Positions 8,919 through 17,889 of a stretch of DNA of 64,000 nt are shown piece by piece; within the stretch, counting starts at the first letter, position 1, and each line of letters begins with the position of its first letter. A model generated the notes under the pieces. That model was not told the origin of the DNA. It saw only the letters and a list, made by a program, of their open reading frames with translations, and did no database searches. The stretch covers positions 285,182 to 349,181 of the forward strand of contig NZ_JACSQT010000003.1 in NCBI RefSeq assembly GCF_014836495.1. The letters run 5' to 3'. The position numbers and the translations under genes are program-made. The DNA comes from Cytobacillus stercorigallinarum (GTDB lineage Bacteria > Bacillota > Bacilli > Bacillales > Cytobacillaceae).

Positions 8919-9632
8919 ATGAATCGGTCAAAGAAACTAGGTATCGTCTACCTTATTACATTCGCTATCATGATTTTCTTAAATTATTGGTCCGCTACAA
9001 ATGTTGGCAATGTTGCTGATGCGAATCAACCATTATTGCAACCTGCTGGTTTTGCATTTTCCATCTGGGGTTTTATTTATTTCCTTTTATTCATTTGGGT
9101 GATAAGAGCTTTTTTTGTAAAGAATGATGCTGTTTATGAAAATACTAGCTACCTACCAGCTCTTAACTTTTTATTAAATGGCTGTTGGATTCTTGCCTTT
9201 ACTGCTCAAGCATTACTTACATCAGTAGTCATCATTTTTGCATTACTTGTCACATTAATTCTGATTTATGGCAGAATAAACAATACACCTCACACTTTCT
9301 TTGAAAAACTTCCATTTTCCATTTATATTGGTTGGGTTTCTGTAGCAAGCATTTTAAATGTATTTGTTTGGTTTGTAGGAATGGAACAAACTGTATTTCT
9401 TGGAATGGATGAATTGACTTGGACCTTTATTACGTTATCAGTTGTTACGATAATAGCGATACTTTTCTCTATTCGATTTAAAGACTTTATTTATACAATT
9501 GTTTTTATTTGGGCATACATTGGTATTTATGCAAAAACACCTAATGATACTTTGAAAACGTTTGTGATGATCCTCATCCTTTTATTAATCGTTATTTTTA
9601 TCTATACGCTCTATAAATTTTTCAAAAAGTAG
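8919..9632 (+). CDS. TspO/MBR-related tryptophan-rich membrane protein
   Basis: 237 residues with about seven hydrophobic helices. The N-terminal LLQPAGFAFSIWGFIYFLLF segment is the hallmark of the TspO/MBR-related family (longer than classical 160-residue TspO). Members are membrane proteins linked to tetrapyrrole or stress signalling in classical TspO; function in this longer clade is not established. A GGGGAGG site precedes the ATG. The following hydrolase begins 21 bp downstream, suggesting co-transcription. Confidence 0.75.
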   Translation: MNRSKKLGIVYLITFAIMIFLNYWSATNVGNVADANQPLLQPAGFAFSIWGFIYFLLFIWVIRAFFVKNDAVYENTSYLPALNFLLNGCWILAFTAQALLTSVVIIFALLVTLILIYGRINNTPHTFFEKLPFSIYIGWVSVASILNVFVWFVGMEQTVFLGMDELTWTFITLSVVTIIAILFSIRFKDFIYTIVFIWAYIGIYAKTPNDTLKTFVMILILLLIVIFIYTLYKFFKK

Positions 9633-9653
9633 ATACATTATAAGAGGCAAATT

Positions 9654-10379
9654 ATGAAGAAACTATTCAAATCTAAAATATTCCTTATCCTATCAGCACT
9701 ATTAGTGACAGCAATCGGAGGATTTATTATCTGGGCTCAGATCACTTATCATTCAGTGAATGAGCCAACGATCCATTTAGACAACCAAATGAGCGTTGAA
9801 GATGATTGGCTCTTATTCGGTAACCCTAATAGCCAAGTAGGGCTTATACTTTATCCTGGTGCAAAAGTTGAACCTGAAGCCTATGCCTATCTTGCTCAAG
9901 AATTAGCTAAAGAAAATTTATTTATCGCTCTACCTCATATGACACTTAACATGGCCATATTTGATGTGTCCAAAGCGAACGAAATTATTCATATGTATAA
10001 CGATGTGGATTGGTTTGTTGGCGGTCATTCAATGGGCGGGGCAGCAGCAGCCATGTATGCTGATCAAAATATACATCAAGTAAATGGTTTAATACTATTG
10101 GGTGCCTACGCCTCTGATAATGAAACACTGACAAATTCGCAATTACCTGTCTTATCCATAAGTGGCTCAAATGACGGATTAAGCACGCCTGCTAAAATTG
10201 AGGAGAAGAAAGTTCTTCTTCCAGATGAAGCCGACTTCGTAGAAATCGAAGGTGGAAACCATGCCTATTTCGGTGTATACGGAGAACAATCAGGTGACAA
10301 CCAAGCTGATATTTCTATTAAGAAACAACAAGAAACGATCATCGATACAATTACTCACTGGATAAAAGAACAAAAATAA
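9654..10379 (+). CDS. Membrane-anchored alpha/beta hydrolase
   Basis: 241 residues. An N-terminal helix (about 8-28) should act as signal anchor. The hydrolase core has an oxyanion strand GLILYPGAKV, nucleophile elbow GGHSMGGAA (Ser about 126), an acid in SGSNDGL and the catalytic histidine in EGGNHAYFG. This arrangement matches the alpha/beta hydrolase_5 type found in Bacillaceae. Probably an extracytoplasmic esterase; substrate unknown. Confidence 0.88.
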   Translation: MKKLFKSKIFLILSALLVTAIGGFIIWAQITYHSVNEPTIHLDNQMSVEDDWLLFGNPNSQVGLILYPGAKVEPEAYAYLAQELAKENLFIALPHMTLNMAIFDVSKANEIIHMYNDVDWFVGGHSMGGAAAAMYADQNIHQVNGLILLGAYASDNETLTNSQLPVLSISGSNDGLSTPAKIEEKKVLLPDEADFVEIEGGNHAYFGVYGEQSGDNQADISIKKQQETIIDTITHWIKEQK

Positions 10380-10385
10380 TATTAA

Positions 10386-10416
10386 GAAGGGCTATCTACT
10401 ATAGCTAGCCCTTTTG
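10386..10416. terminator. Bidirectional terminator
   Basis: AGGGCTA ... TAGCCCT stem followed by TTTTGTTATT; it separates convergent genes ending at 10379 and 10417. Confidence 0.8.
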
Positions 10417-11073
10417 TTATTCTCCTCTAATTCCTTCTACTTCAATCTCAGTAATATGATAAGATGAATGAAATGCCAAAGGTAACCAGTCTTCAACTAA
10501 ATGAATTTTCTTCATGCCTGGGGTTGGCATAAGCAGTTGAATTTTTGATAATAGTTTTGATTCATCCATTTCATAAGAAACAATATAAAATTGATCAAAC
10601 GTTTGTTTAAGAAAATCGAATTCACCAAAGCTTAATTGTTCAAAGTTCTGAGAAGTGACGTCTTCTAAGATTAACTGTTCGCCTCCTTCATTCATTTGTT
10701 CTAATTGCTGCCAATCAATATGGCGATTAATCTTGGAGAGTTCAACTAAATAGTGCTCCTCTTTTCGACTAGGTGATGATTGTGGTGAAGGGCCTCCACT
10801 TTTAATGATAAACAAAGAGTTTGTTGCCGTATTTTCAAATTTCAAGTAACCCCATGCATAGCCTGCTTTAGAAAATTCAAATTGAATCCCCAGTTTGCGA
10901 CATTCTTGGGCTACGGCATCTTCAATATGATTGCCTTTTACCCATGCATAACCTGTACTAATAAGCATTTCACGTTTCTTCTGTTCACGCTCATGAATGT
11001 AGTGTCTATATCCTTTTAATATCCCATCAACAATCGCCTGACTTAATTCAGGTGAGAATTTATAATTCATCAA
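10417..11073 (-). CDS. Uncharacterised protein, DUF5986-like
   Basis: 218 residues, no signal peptide or membrane helix. The N-terminal part is helical and basic; the centre has SLFIIKSGGPSP and a low-complexity serine linker, the C-terminal half alternates short strands (QFYIVSYEM, KIQLLMPTP). It resembles Bacillus hypothetical proteins I associate with DUF5986, with low certainty. TTG at 11073 or ATG at 11070 both follow AGGAGG (10 versus 13 bp). No functional clue from neighbours. Confidence 0.6.
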   Translation of the reverse strand: MMNYKFSPELSQAIVDGILKGYRHYIHEREQKKREMLISTGYAWVKGNHIEDAVAQECRKLGIQFEFSKAGYAWGYLKFENTATNSLFIIKSGGPSPQSSPSRKEEHYLVELSKINRHIDWQQLEQMNEGGEQLILEDVTSQNFEQLSFGEFDFLKQTFDQFYIVSYEMDESKLLSKIQLLMPTPGMKKIHLVEDWLPLAFHSSYHITEIEVEGIRGE

Positions 11074-11140
11074 GTGTTTATTTCCTCCTATGTTTTGTTT
11101 TTTCGCACATTCAACCTTTTTTGGAAAGGAAGATCATTGC

Positions 11141-11281
11141 TTGTTTTGGAAAAAAGCCATCGTAATTGCCATGCCCCTTTGTCTATTAATTCTTTTTCGC
11201 TCTCCCATACCATACGCAATAGGAGCTTCTTTATTCTTGTCTCTATTCTATTATTTATGGTCTTCTAGTAAACAGAAATGA
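11141..11281 (+). CDS. Possible small two-helix membrane protein
   Basis: A 46-residue frame from a TTG at 11141, preceded by AAAGGAAG with about 10-bp spacing. It starts FWKKAIVIAMPLCLLILF and ends with a second hydrophobic segment and SSSKQK, a positive tail. It ends just before a good terminator. No homologue recognised; the alternative upstream ATG (11090) lacks a ribosome site. Confidence 0.4.
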   Translation: MFWKKAIVIAMPLCLLILFRSPIPYAIGASLFLSLFYYLWSSSKQK

Positions 11282-11285
11282 TAAA

Positions 11286-11320
11286 AGCATTCGCCTAGTA
11301 AAAAAACGAATGCTATCTTT
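11286..11320. terminator. Bidirectional terminator
   Basis: AGCATTCG / CGAATGCT stem with A-rich loop; followed by ATCTTTC on plus and by TTTTAT on minus. Confidence 0.75.
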
Positions 11321-11323
11321 CTT

Positions 11324-11737
11324 TTAACCATTTTGAATAGAAATTGAAGTTTCTTCTCTCTTAATTTTCCAGTTGAGCGATAAAACTTTTTCAATCTCCT
11401 TTAATTGCCCCTCACTTACTTTTATATTAGACACTCCGTTTTCTACGAGCATGTAATCTTGGTCTTTCTCTAATCCGAACTTCATACTTAGAATGCGTTG
11501 CAAACCAGGGAAAGTAAGGAATTTGATGCGGTAACCATTGTTAATCATTGAAACAAAGTTCGCCTCATCTTTTTGTGCCAGATGAGCTAATTGTTCAAAT
11601 TCGAACTGCTCGTTATACTTTCTCCACTCTGTCGTGTCGTTAGACAATGATTTTTTGATAATTTCTTCATCCGTTACACCTTGATTACGTAATAGTTCAA
11701 TCATATATGCTTCCATTAAAGTTAATTGTTGTTTCAA
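11324..11737 (-). CDS. Hypothetical soluble protein
   Basis: 137 residues beginning at a TTG behind CGGAG (spacing about 12 bp). Mainly helical and acidic: an N-terminal helix LMEAYMIELLRNQGVTDEEI, a central conserved-looking FVSMINNGYRIKFLTFPGLQRIL, and a C-terminal strand-helix ending. No signal peptide, no cysteine cluster. Possibly an operon with the lipase-like gene that precedes it in transcription (30-bp gap). Not recognised. Confidence 0.6.
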   Translation of the reverse strand: MKQQLTLMEAYMIELLRNQGVTDEEIIKKSLSNDTTEWRKYNEQFEFEQLAHLAQKDEANFVSMINNGYRIKFLTFPGLQRILSMKFGLEKDQDYMLVENGVSNIKVSEGQLKEIEKVLSLNWKIKREETSISIQNG

Positions 11738-11767
11738 AGTTCATCAGCTCCGAGGTTTTCTTTCATT

Positions 11768-12526
11768 TTACCACGGGATGGGCTGATTAAAGTACTCATT
11801 CATTACTTGAAACCAAATATAGTAACCAATATTATTCGGATGCACCCCATCTGCCAATGTGTCTTCTAACTCAATTGAACTGTCCGCCAATCTTTTTGTC
11901 ATCGGTTGATAAATATCTATATATGGCCATTCGTTTTCTTTAATATACTGTTCTGTTGCTTTTAAATAGTCTTGATAAGAATGATTGCGCTTGTTTTCAA
12001 CTTTTCCGTTATATAGAACAGTTGTAGGATTAGGAGAAAGAAATAGAATTTTCGTATGAGGAGTGGCCTTTTTAATTTTATCAACGGTTTTTTCAATTGC
12101 TTGCTCTGTTTCTTTTATGCTTTGATGATACTGATAACTATTAACAACACCTGTTTCAATCATTACCAAATCAGGCTCTGCTTTTACCAATTGATCAACC
12201 GTTCCTTCCGTAAGGAGCATATTTAATGTGTAGCCACTTTTAGCAAAGTTATGAAATGACAGCTGTTTTTTATGTGGTAAATGGCGTTCACGCACTTCCT
12301 TTTCTAATAAATGAAACCAAGAAAACATCGGATGAGATGCCCCTTTTCCACGAGCCACACTACTGCCAATAACCGCTATTTTTGCACCGTTCTCACTGTA
12401 GCTTTCAGAGACGATATAATCATAAATGGTTGTCTGCTCGCTAAATGAATGGATTGTTTTAGCCGACACAGCAGAGCCAGAAAACAACAAAATACTCGTA
12501 AACGCTAAAATCATCATTCTTTTCAT
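11768..12526 (-). CDS. Secreted SGNH/GDSL-type hydrolase
   Basis: 252 residues with a signal peptide (MKRMMILAF to AKT, about 1-23). Block I is GSSVARGKG (Ser nucleophile, Asp of GDS replaced by Ser), block II glycine near FAKSGYT, block III has VVN in place of the usual GxND, and block V DGVHPNN supplies Asp and His. It is an exported esterase or lipase-like hydrolase; substrate unknown. GGAAGCGAG precedes the ATG. It is divergent from the LacI regulator. Confidence 0.85.
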   Translation of the reverse strand: MKRMMILAFTSILLFSGSAVSAKTIHSFSEQTTIYDYIVSESYSENGAKIAVIGSSVARGKGASHPMFSWFHLLEKEVRERHLPHKKQLSFHNFAKSGYTLNMLLTEGTVDQLVKAEPDLVMIETGVVNSYQYHQSIKETEQAIEKTVDKIKKATPHTKILFLSPNPTTVLYNGKVENKRNHSYQDYLKATEQYIKENEWPYIDIYQPMTKRLADSSIELEDTLADGVHPNNIGYYIWFQVMNEYFNQPIPW

Positions 12527-12659
12527 TTCACTCGCTTCCTTTCATACTCTCTACTTACCCCTTTTCTGAGCCGGTTAATCTAGGTCATTTTAACTTCTCT
12601 CTCCTTATAGAATCTGATAAAATAAGGAAGCACAGCTTTTCTTGAAAGGAGGAAACTAG

Positions 12660-13649
12660 ATGGTCTCTTCTAAGGATGTTGCCAAACATGCTGGCGTTTC
12701 TCAAACGACCGTATCACGTGTACTCAATACACCAAACCTTGTTAAAAAACCGACAGTAGATAAAGTGATGGCTGCGATCGAAGAACTTCATTACATTCCA
12801 AATGCTCATGCGCGTTCACTTGTACAAAATAAAACGTATACGATTGCGCTTCTTTCAGGCCCGCTTCATAACCCATTCTTTGTCGATACAACAGCAGCCA
12901 TTGTTAATTACGCAAATAGCAAAGGATATCGTGTTCATGTTCAATTTGTGAATGATGAAAAATTGAATGAAGCCTATACATCTGCCGTTGAAAACAAGGT
13001 AGATGGTGTTGTAATGTCATGCATCTTACTTGATGACCCTATTTTTGAGAAGTTCGAAAAAATGGACATTCCATTTATCACCTATAATCGCAAACATATA
13101 AATAATAAACATTTTGTTGAAATAGATAACTATCAAGCTGGTGTGCTTTCAGCTCAGCATGTTCTTGAGCTTGGTCATAAACAAATTGCCTGGATTGGTG
13201 GACCTTCTACAGTTAGTACATTTAAGAATAGATATGATGGCTTTGCCCATACCATGAGTGACCATATGCTTTCACAGCAATATGTCATTCAAACAGATAC
13301 AACGAAACAAGGTGTCAAAGAAGCGTTTGAAAAGTTAATGCATTTGCCCACTCCACCTACAGCTATTTGTGCTGCCACTGATGCAATCGCTTTACAAACG
13401 ATTGATGAAGCTACAAAAGCCGGATTTCATGTGCCATTAGACATCAGTGTTGTTGGCATCGATAATGTTGATATTAGTAAACATGGTAGGATTGAATTAA
13501 CGACAATCGGCAGCGTTTCTGAGCAAAATTTAGGTTACCTCGCTATCAGCGAACTGATTGAAATGATTGAAAATAAAAAAAATAGTTGCGTAAAAATCAC
13601 TGAATCTGTTAAAGTATTTAATAGAAAAACAACAAAGGCATATCAATAA
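12660..13649 (+). CDS. LacI family transcriptional regulator
   Basis: 329 residues. N-terminal LacI helix-turn-helix and hinge (SSKDVAKHAGVSQTTVSRVLN, HARSLVQNK) followed by a periplasmic-binding-like effector domain (about 60-325). AAAGGAGG precedes the ATG. It lies upstream of a permease, an aldehyde and an alcohol dehydrogenase, so it most likely represses these until their substrate is present. Two inverted 16-bp operator-like sites lie directly after its stop codon. Effector unknown. Confidence 0.92.
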   Translation: MVSSKDVAKHAGVSQTTVSRVLNTPNLVKKPTVDKVMAAIEELHYIPNAHARSLVQNKTYTIALLSGPLHNPFFVDTTAAIVNYANSKGYRVHVQFVNDEKLNEAYTSAVENKVDGVVMSCILLDDPIFEKFEKMDIPFITYNRKHINNKHFVEIDNYQAGVLSAQHVLELGHKQIAWIGGPSTVSTFKNRYDGFAHTMSDHMLSQQYVIQTDTTKQGVKEAFEKLMHLPTPPTAICAATDAIALQTIDEATKAGFHVPLDISVVGIDNVDISKHGRIELTTIGSVSEQNLGYLAISELIEMIENKKNSCVKITESVKVFNRKTTKAYQ

Positions 13650-13666
13650 TTTTTATTTATGCAAAA

Positions 13667-13766
13667 ATGAATACGTAACCATTGAAGCATAATCCCATAC
13701 CCTCTTCCATATGAGCTTAAACGACTCATATGGAATCGCTTTATAAAAAAATGGTTACGTATTCAT
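13667..13766 (+). promoter_or_regulatory. Pair of inverted LacI-type operators flanking a hairpin
   Basis: ATGAATACGTAACCAT at 13667-13682 and its exact reverse complement at 13751-13766. Each copy is itself a quasi-palindrome with central CG (TGAATAC/GTAACCA), the pattern of LacI-family operators. Spacing between centres is 84 bp (eight helical turns), compatible with DNA looping. Between them is a perfect 11-bp hairpin TTCCATATGAG / CTCATATGGAA (13705-13735) followed by TCGCTTTAT, which could terminate the regulator transcript. Confidence 0.7.
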
Positions 13767-13783
13767 AATTTAATATTCAAACT

Positions 13784-13797
13784 TGTAAGGGTTTACA
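13784..13797 (+). promoter_or_regulatory. cre-like site upstream of permease
   Basis: TGTAAGGGTTTACA, a near-match to the CcpA consensus TGWAANCGNTNWCA with one change (C to G at the centre). It could equally be part of a promoter; suggests carbon catabolite control. Confidence 0.4.
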
Positions 13798-13819
13798 AAA
13801 TAAGGAGGAGAATACCCTA

Positions 13820-15217
13820 ATGAAATGGAAAAACAGAAAATACGGCGAGGAGTCACCGTATATCCCAGCTGGACCCTTTAAGGTTCGTTTACCTTTTATC
13901 CATTACCGCTTTGAATGGCCCGATTATGTGCAAGGACTATTAATGTGTGCTGTTGATTTATCAGCCATCCCGCTTTTAATGGACTTACTCGGTATGCCTT
14001 TTGAAGTAGCACTTGCTATTGTTGTTTTAAATGGACTTTTTTACTTATTACATCATTTACTAGGTGATCCGGCTGTACCTGGTTGGATAACGCCAGCCAT
14101 TCCTTTGATCATGTTGTATTGTCAGCAATTTCCGGAAGGCCCTGAACGTGTTCACTCACTGATCGCCTTCCAATTAACACTCGGTATTCTATCATTATTA
14201 CTCGGCGCTACTGGATTGGCATCAAAGGTTGTTCGCTTTATTCCACCTGCTCTAAAATCTGGGATTATCTTAGGCGCTGGTTTGGCAGCTATTATCTCAG
14301 TGTTCCAAGTGGGCGGTCGTTTTGAACTATTCCCTTGGACGATCTCGATTGCAATCGGCATTGGCTTTTACTTACTATTTTCTAAGCATTTCACTCAATT
14401 TCAAAACCGAAATTCTTTTTGGAAAACCATTGCTAAATTAGGTATACTTCCTGTTATCCTACTCGCTGTACTGATTGCGCCAATATTTAGTGAAGCAAAG
14501 TGGCCATCGATTGAATGGGGTTTCTCATCACCTGATTTCATTACTCTTTGGAATGAATACACGGTATTCGGTCTAGGGTTGCCACCATTGATGATGTTCA
14601 TTACAGCTATCCCAACTGTCCTAGCAGCTTATATCGTTCTTTTCGGTGATGTACTGCAAGTGAAAGCATTAGTTGAAGATGGGCAATCTGTTCGTCCGGA
14701 CGAAAAGGTAGAATACAATCCTAACCGCTCTCACTGGATCTTTGGTATACGCAATAGCGCAATGAGTATCCTTGGTCCAGATGTAACGATGGGTGGACCT
14801 GTTTGGAGCGCGATGCAAGTTGTAATGATTGAGCGCTACAAGAAAGGTAGAAAAGCAATGGACTCCATTTTCGGCGGAGTTGGTTCTTTCCGTTGGGGTA
14901 CGAATACCGGATTATTTTTGCTTCCTATTGTTAGTTTAGTTGAACCTATACTAGGTGTAGCAATGGCATTAACCTTACTCATTCAAGGGTATGTCAACAT
15001 TAAAATCGGTGTTCTAGAAGCAAGAAGTCAAAAAGATTTAGGTGTAGCGGGTATCGTCGCTGCTGTCCTTTGTACGAAAGGTGCCGCTTTGGCATTTGCA
15101 GTTGGCATCATGCTTTGTCTATTATTATACGGAAAAGATTTCTTTAAAGGAGAAATTGACAAAACGTTTAATAAAGATAGTGAAGAACTAAAAAAACAAG
15201 AAAAGCAGGTGAGTTAA
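13820..15217 (+). CDS. Putative solute carrier (SLC23/NCS2-like) permease
   Basis: 465 residues with about 12 to 14 hydrophobic helices. The N-terminus has short loops DYVQGLLMCAVDLSAIPL and a conserved-looking LGDPAVPGWITPAIPL; the middle has VVRFIPPALKSGIILGAGLAA, which resembles the QxxPP/GxxxG helix of nucleobase/xanthine-type carriers. Context with two oxidative dehydrogenases suggests uptake of an alcohol or hydroxy-acid, not a nucleobase. GGAGGAG is 10 bp before the ATG; the downstream gene follows after 1 bp. Confidence 0.65.
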   Translation: MKWKNRKYGEESPYIPAGPFKVRLPFIHYRFEWPDYVQGLLMCAVDLSAIPLLMDLLGMPFEVALAIVVLNGLFYLLHHLLGDPAVPGWITPAIPLIMLYCQQFPEGPERVHSLIAFQLTLGILSLLLGATGLASKVVRFIPPALKSGIILGAGLAAIISVFQVGGRFELFPWTISIAIGIGFYLLFSKHFTQFQNRNSFWKTIAKLGILPVILLAVLIAPIFSEAKWPSIEWGFSSPDFITLWNEYTVFGLGLPPLMMFITAIPTVLAAYIVLFGDVLQVKALVEDGQSVRPDEKVEYNPNRSHWIFGIRNSAMSILGPDVTMGGPVWSAMQVVMIERYKKGRKAMDSIFGGVGSFRWGTNTGLFLLPIVSLVEPILGVAMALTLLIQGYVNIKIGVLEARSQKDLGVAGIVAAVLCTKGAALAFAVGIMLCLLLYGKDFFKGEIDKTFNKDSEELKKQEKQVS

Positions 15218-15218
15218 T

Positions 15219-16640
15219 ATGAAGAAACAATTATATATTAATGGTGAATGGAGAGACTCAGCAAACTATGCTGAGCTCCTCTCCCCTTATACAAATAAAG
15301 TGATTGCGCAAATTCCACAAGCTTCAAAAGAGGAAGTGGAAGAAACCATTGAGATTGCGCATCAAAAAAGAACAGAGATGGCTCGTTTGACGGCCTACGA
15401 GCGTGCAGAAATACTAGAAGAGCTTGTTCAATTATTTAAGGAAAATCGGCAAAAAGCGGCTGAAATCATTTCTTTAGAATCAGCGAAACCTTTGAAATTC
15501 TCACTCGGTGAAATTGACCGTACAATTGAAACATATAAGTTCGCCGCTGAGGAAGCAAAGCGCTTAACAGGAGAAATGATTCCAATGGATGCAGCCAAAA
15601 ACGGGGCTAACCGATTCGGTTATACCATCGAGGAACCGATTGGCGTAATTGGAGCCATTACACCATTTAACTTTCCACAAAATTTAGTAGCACATAAAGT
15701 GGGACCAGCGATTGCCTCTGGTAACCCGATTGTATTAAAACCAGCATCGCAAACACCTTTATCCGCTCTATTTCTTGCAGAACTCATTGACCAAACTTCT
15801 TTACCCAAAGGTGCATTTAACGTAGTTACTGGCAGTGGTCGTATTGTTGGAGATGCACTTGTCGAAAATCCGCTTGTGAAAATGATTACTTTCACTGGTA
15901 GCCCAGCGGTTGGGATTGGCATTCGCAATAAAGCAGGGTTAAAGAAAGTTGCTTTAGAGCTTGGCTCGAATGCAGGACTAATTATTGATAGAAACGTAGA
16001 CTTAGATGAAATCGTTCCAAAGTGCGTAACAGGTGCCTTTTCTAACCAAGGTCAAGTATGTATTTCTCTACAACGCACTTACGTACTAGAAGAGATATTT
16101 ACTACTTTCGTTAAAAAGTTTGCCGAAGCCACTCAGGCATTAACAATCGGTGATCCAATGAATACAACAACTGACCTATCAGCGATGATTCATTCGGCTG
16201 AACAGGAGCGAGCATTGAGTTGGGTTGATGAAGCAGTCTCCTTAGGAGCAGAGATTATTACAGGCGGAAAAATTGAAAATGGTGTATTTTTACCAACCAT
16301 CTTAACGAATGTCGATGCGACAGCAAAGGTTTCTTGCCAAGAAGTGTTTGCCCCTATTGTTATTGTAAACCGAATCGCTTCAATTGAAGAGGGTATTCAT
16401 GCAATCAATGATTCTGACTATGGTTTGCAAGCAGGGATTTTCACTAATGATATTCAAACTGCCTTCCATGCTTCTAAAGCGCTTGAAGTGGGCGGCGTGA
16501 TGATTAATGATATTCCGACCTATCGTGTAGACCAAATGCCATATGGCGGAGTGAAAGAAAGCGGTACTGGCAAAGAAGGTTTGAAATACGCGATTCACGA
16601 AATGACAGAAACAAAATTAATTGTTTGGAACCAAAATTAA
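15219..16640 (+). CDS. NAD(P)-dependent aldehyde dehydrogenase
   Basis: 473 residues, full-length ALDH superfamily. Visible motifs: GAITPFNFPQN (catalytic Asn), LKPASQTPLSA (cofactor Lys), FTGSPAVGIGI (Rossmann G), ELGSN (general base Glu, about 249), GQVCISLQR (catalytic Cys about 283), and QEVFAPIV. The CoA-independent, succinate-semialdehyde or glycolaldehyde-like group is most similar in layout. It follows the permease by one base and precedes an Fe-type alcohol dehydrogenase, so it probably completes oxidation of an alcohol to an acid. Actual substrate unknown. Confidence 0.9.
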   Translation: MKKQLYINGEWRDSANYAELLSPYTNKVIAQIPQASKEEVEETIEIAHQKRTEMARLTAYERAEILEELVQLFKENRQKAAEIISLESAKPLKFSLGEIDRTIETYKFAAEEAKRLTGEMIPMDAAKNGANRFGYTIEEPIGVIGAITPFNFPQNLVAHKVGPAIASGNPIVLKPASQTPLSALFLAELIDQTSLPKGAFNVVTGSGRIVGDALVENPLVKMITFTGSPAVGIGIRNKAGLKKVALELGSNAGLIIDRNVDLDEIVPKCVTGAFSNQGQVCISLQRTYVLEEIFTTFVKKFAEATQALTIGDPMNTTTDLSAMIHSAEQERALSWVDEAVSLGAEIITGGKIENGVFLPTILTNVDATAKVSCQEVFAPIVIVNRIASIEEGIHAINDSDYGLQAGIFTNDIQTAFHASKALEVGGVMINDIPTYRVDQMPYGGVKESGTGKEGLKYAIHEMTETKLIVWNQN

Positions 16641-16657
16641 CTAGAGGAGTGACCATC

Positions 16658-17848
16658 ATGTCTGAAAAAATCACCTTTACCCCAATAAGCTACACTGGTT
16701 GGGATGCCCTTTCCCACCTCGTTGAAGAAGTAGAAAAGTTTAACGTCAAAAAAATCCTTGTAATTACTGACCCTTTTTTAAAAGAAATTGGCTTAACAGA
16801 TAAAGTGACACACCCACTGAATGAGGCAGGATATACCACTGATGTTTACACTGATGTCATCCCTGAACCACCACTAGCCATTGGGGAAAAACTGGTCTCC
16901 TATACGCGCCAACACGCTTTTGATATGGTCATCGGCATTGGTGGCGGCAGTGCTCTTGACTTAACAAAACTAGCTGGTGTCATCGCTGTTCATGAAGGTG
17001 ATGTAGCTGATTATTTAAATCTAACCGGTACAAAAGCGATTACAAAAAAAGGATTACCGAGTATCTTAATCCCAACTACTTCTGGCACAGGATCAGAAGT
17101 AACAAATATCTCCGTCCTTTCATTGGAAACAACAAAGGATGTTGTCACACATGATTATTTACTTGCAGATGTAGCTATTGTTGACCCAAAACTCACGATG
17201 TCTCTACCTGCAAAGGTAACAGCTGCTACTGGTATTGATGCCCTTACACATGCGATTGAAGCATATGTGTCAAAAAATGCGAGCCCAGTCACGGACGCTT
17301 TAGCACTACAAGCTATTCGCCTAATCAGTCAATCCATCCGCACAGCTGTGCATCATGGCGACAATAAACAAGCACGTATTGACTTGAGCTATGGTAGTTA
17401 TTTAGCTGGTATTGCCTTCTTTAACGCAGGTGTAGCTGGTGTTCATGCACTTGCTTATCCACTAGGCGGGCAATTCCATATTGCTCATGGTGATTCAAAT
17501 GCCGTTCTCCTACCATATGTGATGGGCTATATTCGTTCTGCATGTGAAAAAAGAATGAAGGATATTCTCGATACAATGGGCTTCAGCTCTACCTATCTTT
17601 CACAAGAAGAAGCTTCCCACCGTTGTGTCGAAGAACTAAAACGCTTAGTCGAAGATGTTGGCATCCCGTCCTCTTTAAAAGGGTTTAACATTGGCCATGA
17701 TGCACTTGATTCGTTAACAGAAGACGCAACAAAACAAACTCGTTTACTCGCGCGAAGTCCAATGGAACTAAGTAAAGAAGATATATATGCAATTTATGAA
17801 GCTGCCTTTGAGGGTAAGGTTGTTGATCAAACTTTAGTAAAAGCATGA
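16658..17848 (+). CDS. Iron-containing (group III) alcohol dehydrogenase
   Basis: 396 residues from the ATG at 16658, chosen for GAGGAG 9 bp upstream; a longer frame to 16625 would overlap the previous gene. Motifs: GIGGGSALDLTK (NAD(P) binding), PTTSGTGSEVT, and metal ligands in ATGIDALTHAIEAY, HALAYPLGGQFHIAHGDSNA and a late DALDSL segment. Acts with the preceding aldehyde dehydrogenase to interconvert an alcohol and acid. gamma-Hydroxybutyrate/succinate semialdehyde chemistry is one possibility, as is a C2-C4 diol; not determinable from sequence. Confidence 0.9.
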   Translation: MSEKITFTPISYTGWDALSHLVEEVEKFNVKKILVITDPFLKEIGLTDKVTHPLNEAGYTTDVYTDVIPEPPLAIGEKLVSYTRQHAFDMVIGIGGGSALDLTKLAGVIAVHEGDVADYLNLTGTKAITKKGLPSILIPTTSGTGSEVTNISVLSLETTKDVVTHDYLLADVAIVDPKLTMSLPAKVTAATGIDALTHAIEAYVSKNASPVTDALALQAIRLISQSIRTAVHHGDNKQARIDLSYGSYLAGIAFFNAGVAGVHALAYPLGGQFHIAHGDSNAVLLPYVMGYIRSACEKRMKDILDTMGFSSTYLSQEEASHRCVEELKRLVEDVGIPSSLKGFNIGHDALDSLTEDATKQTRLLARSPMELSKEDIYAIYEAAFEGKVVDQTLVKA

Positions 17849-17853
17849 TGATA

Positions 17854-17889
17854 AAAAAGGGGCGCAATTGATTGCAGCCCCTTTTTCTA
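17854..17889. terminator. Bidirectional terminator
   Basis: AAAAGGGGC / GCCCCTTTT stem with an inner GCAAT/ATTGC pairing, followed by TTCT; ends the LacI-regulated operon and the opposing pseudogene. Confidence 0.9.

Noticed and set aside
13705..13735. Hairpin after the lacI-like gene as a simple terminator
   Set aside because: Only a weak T-tract follows and it lies between two inverted operators, so I list it as part of a regulatory region instead.
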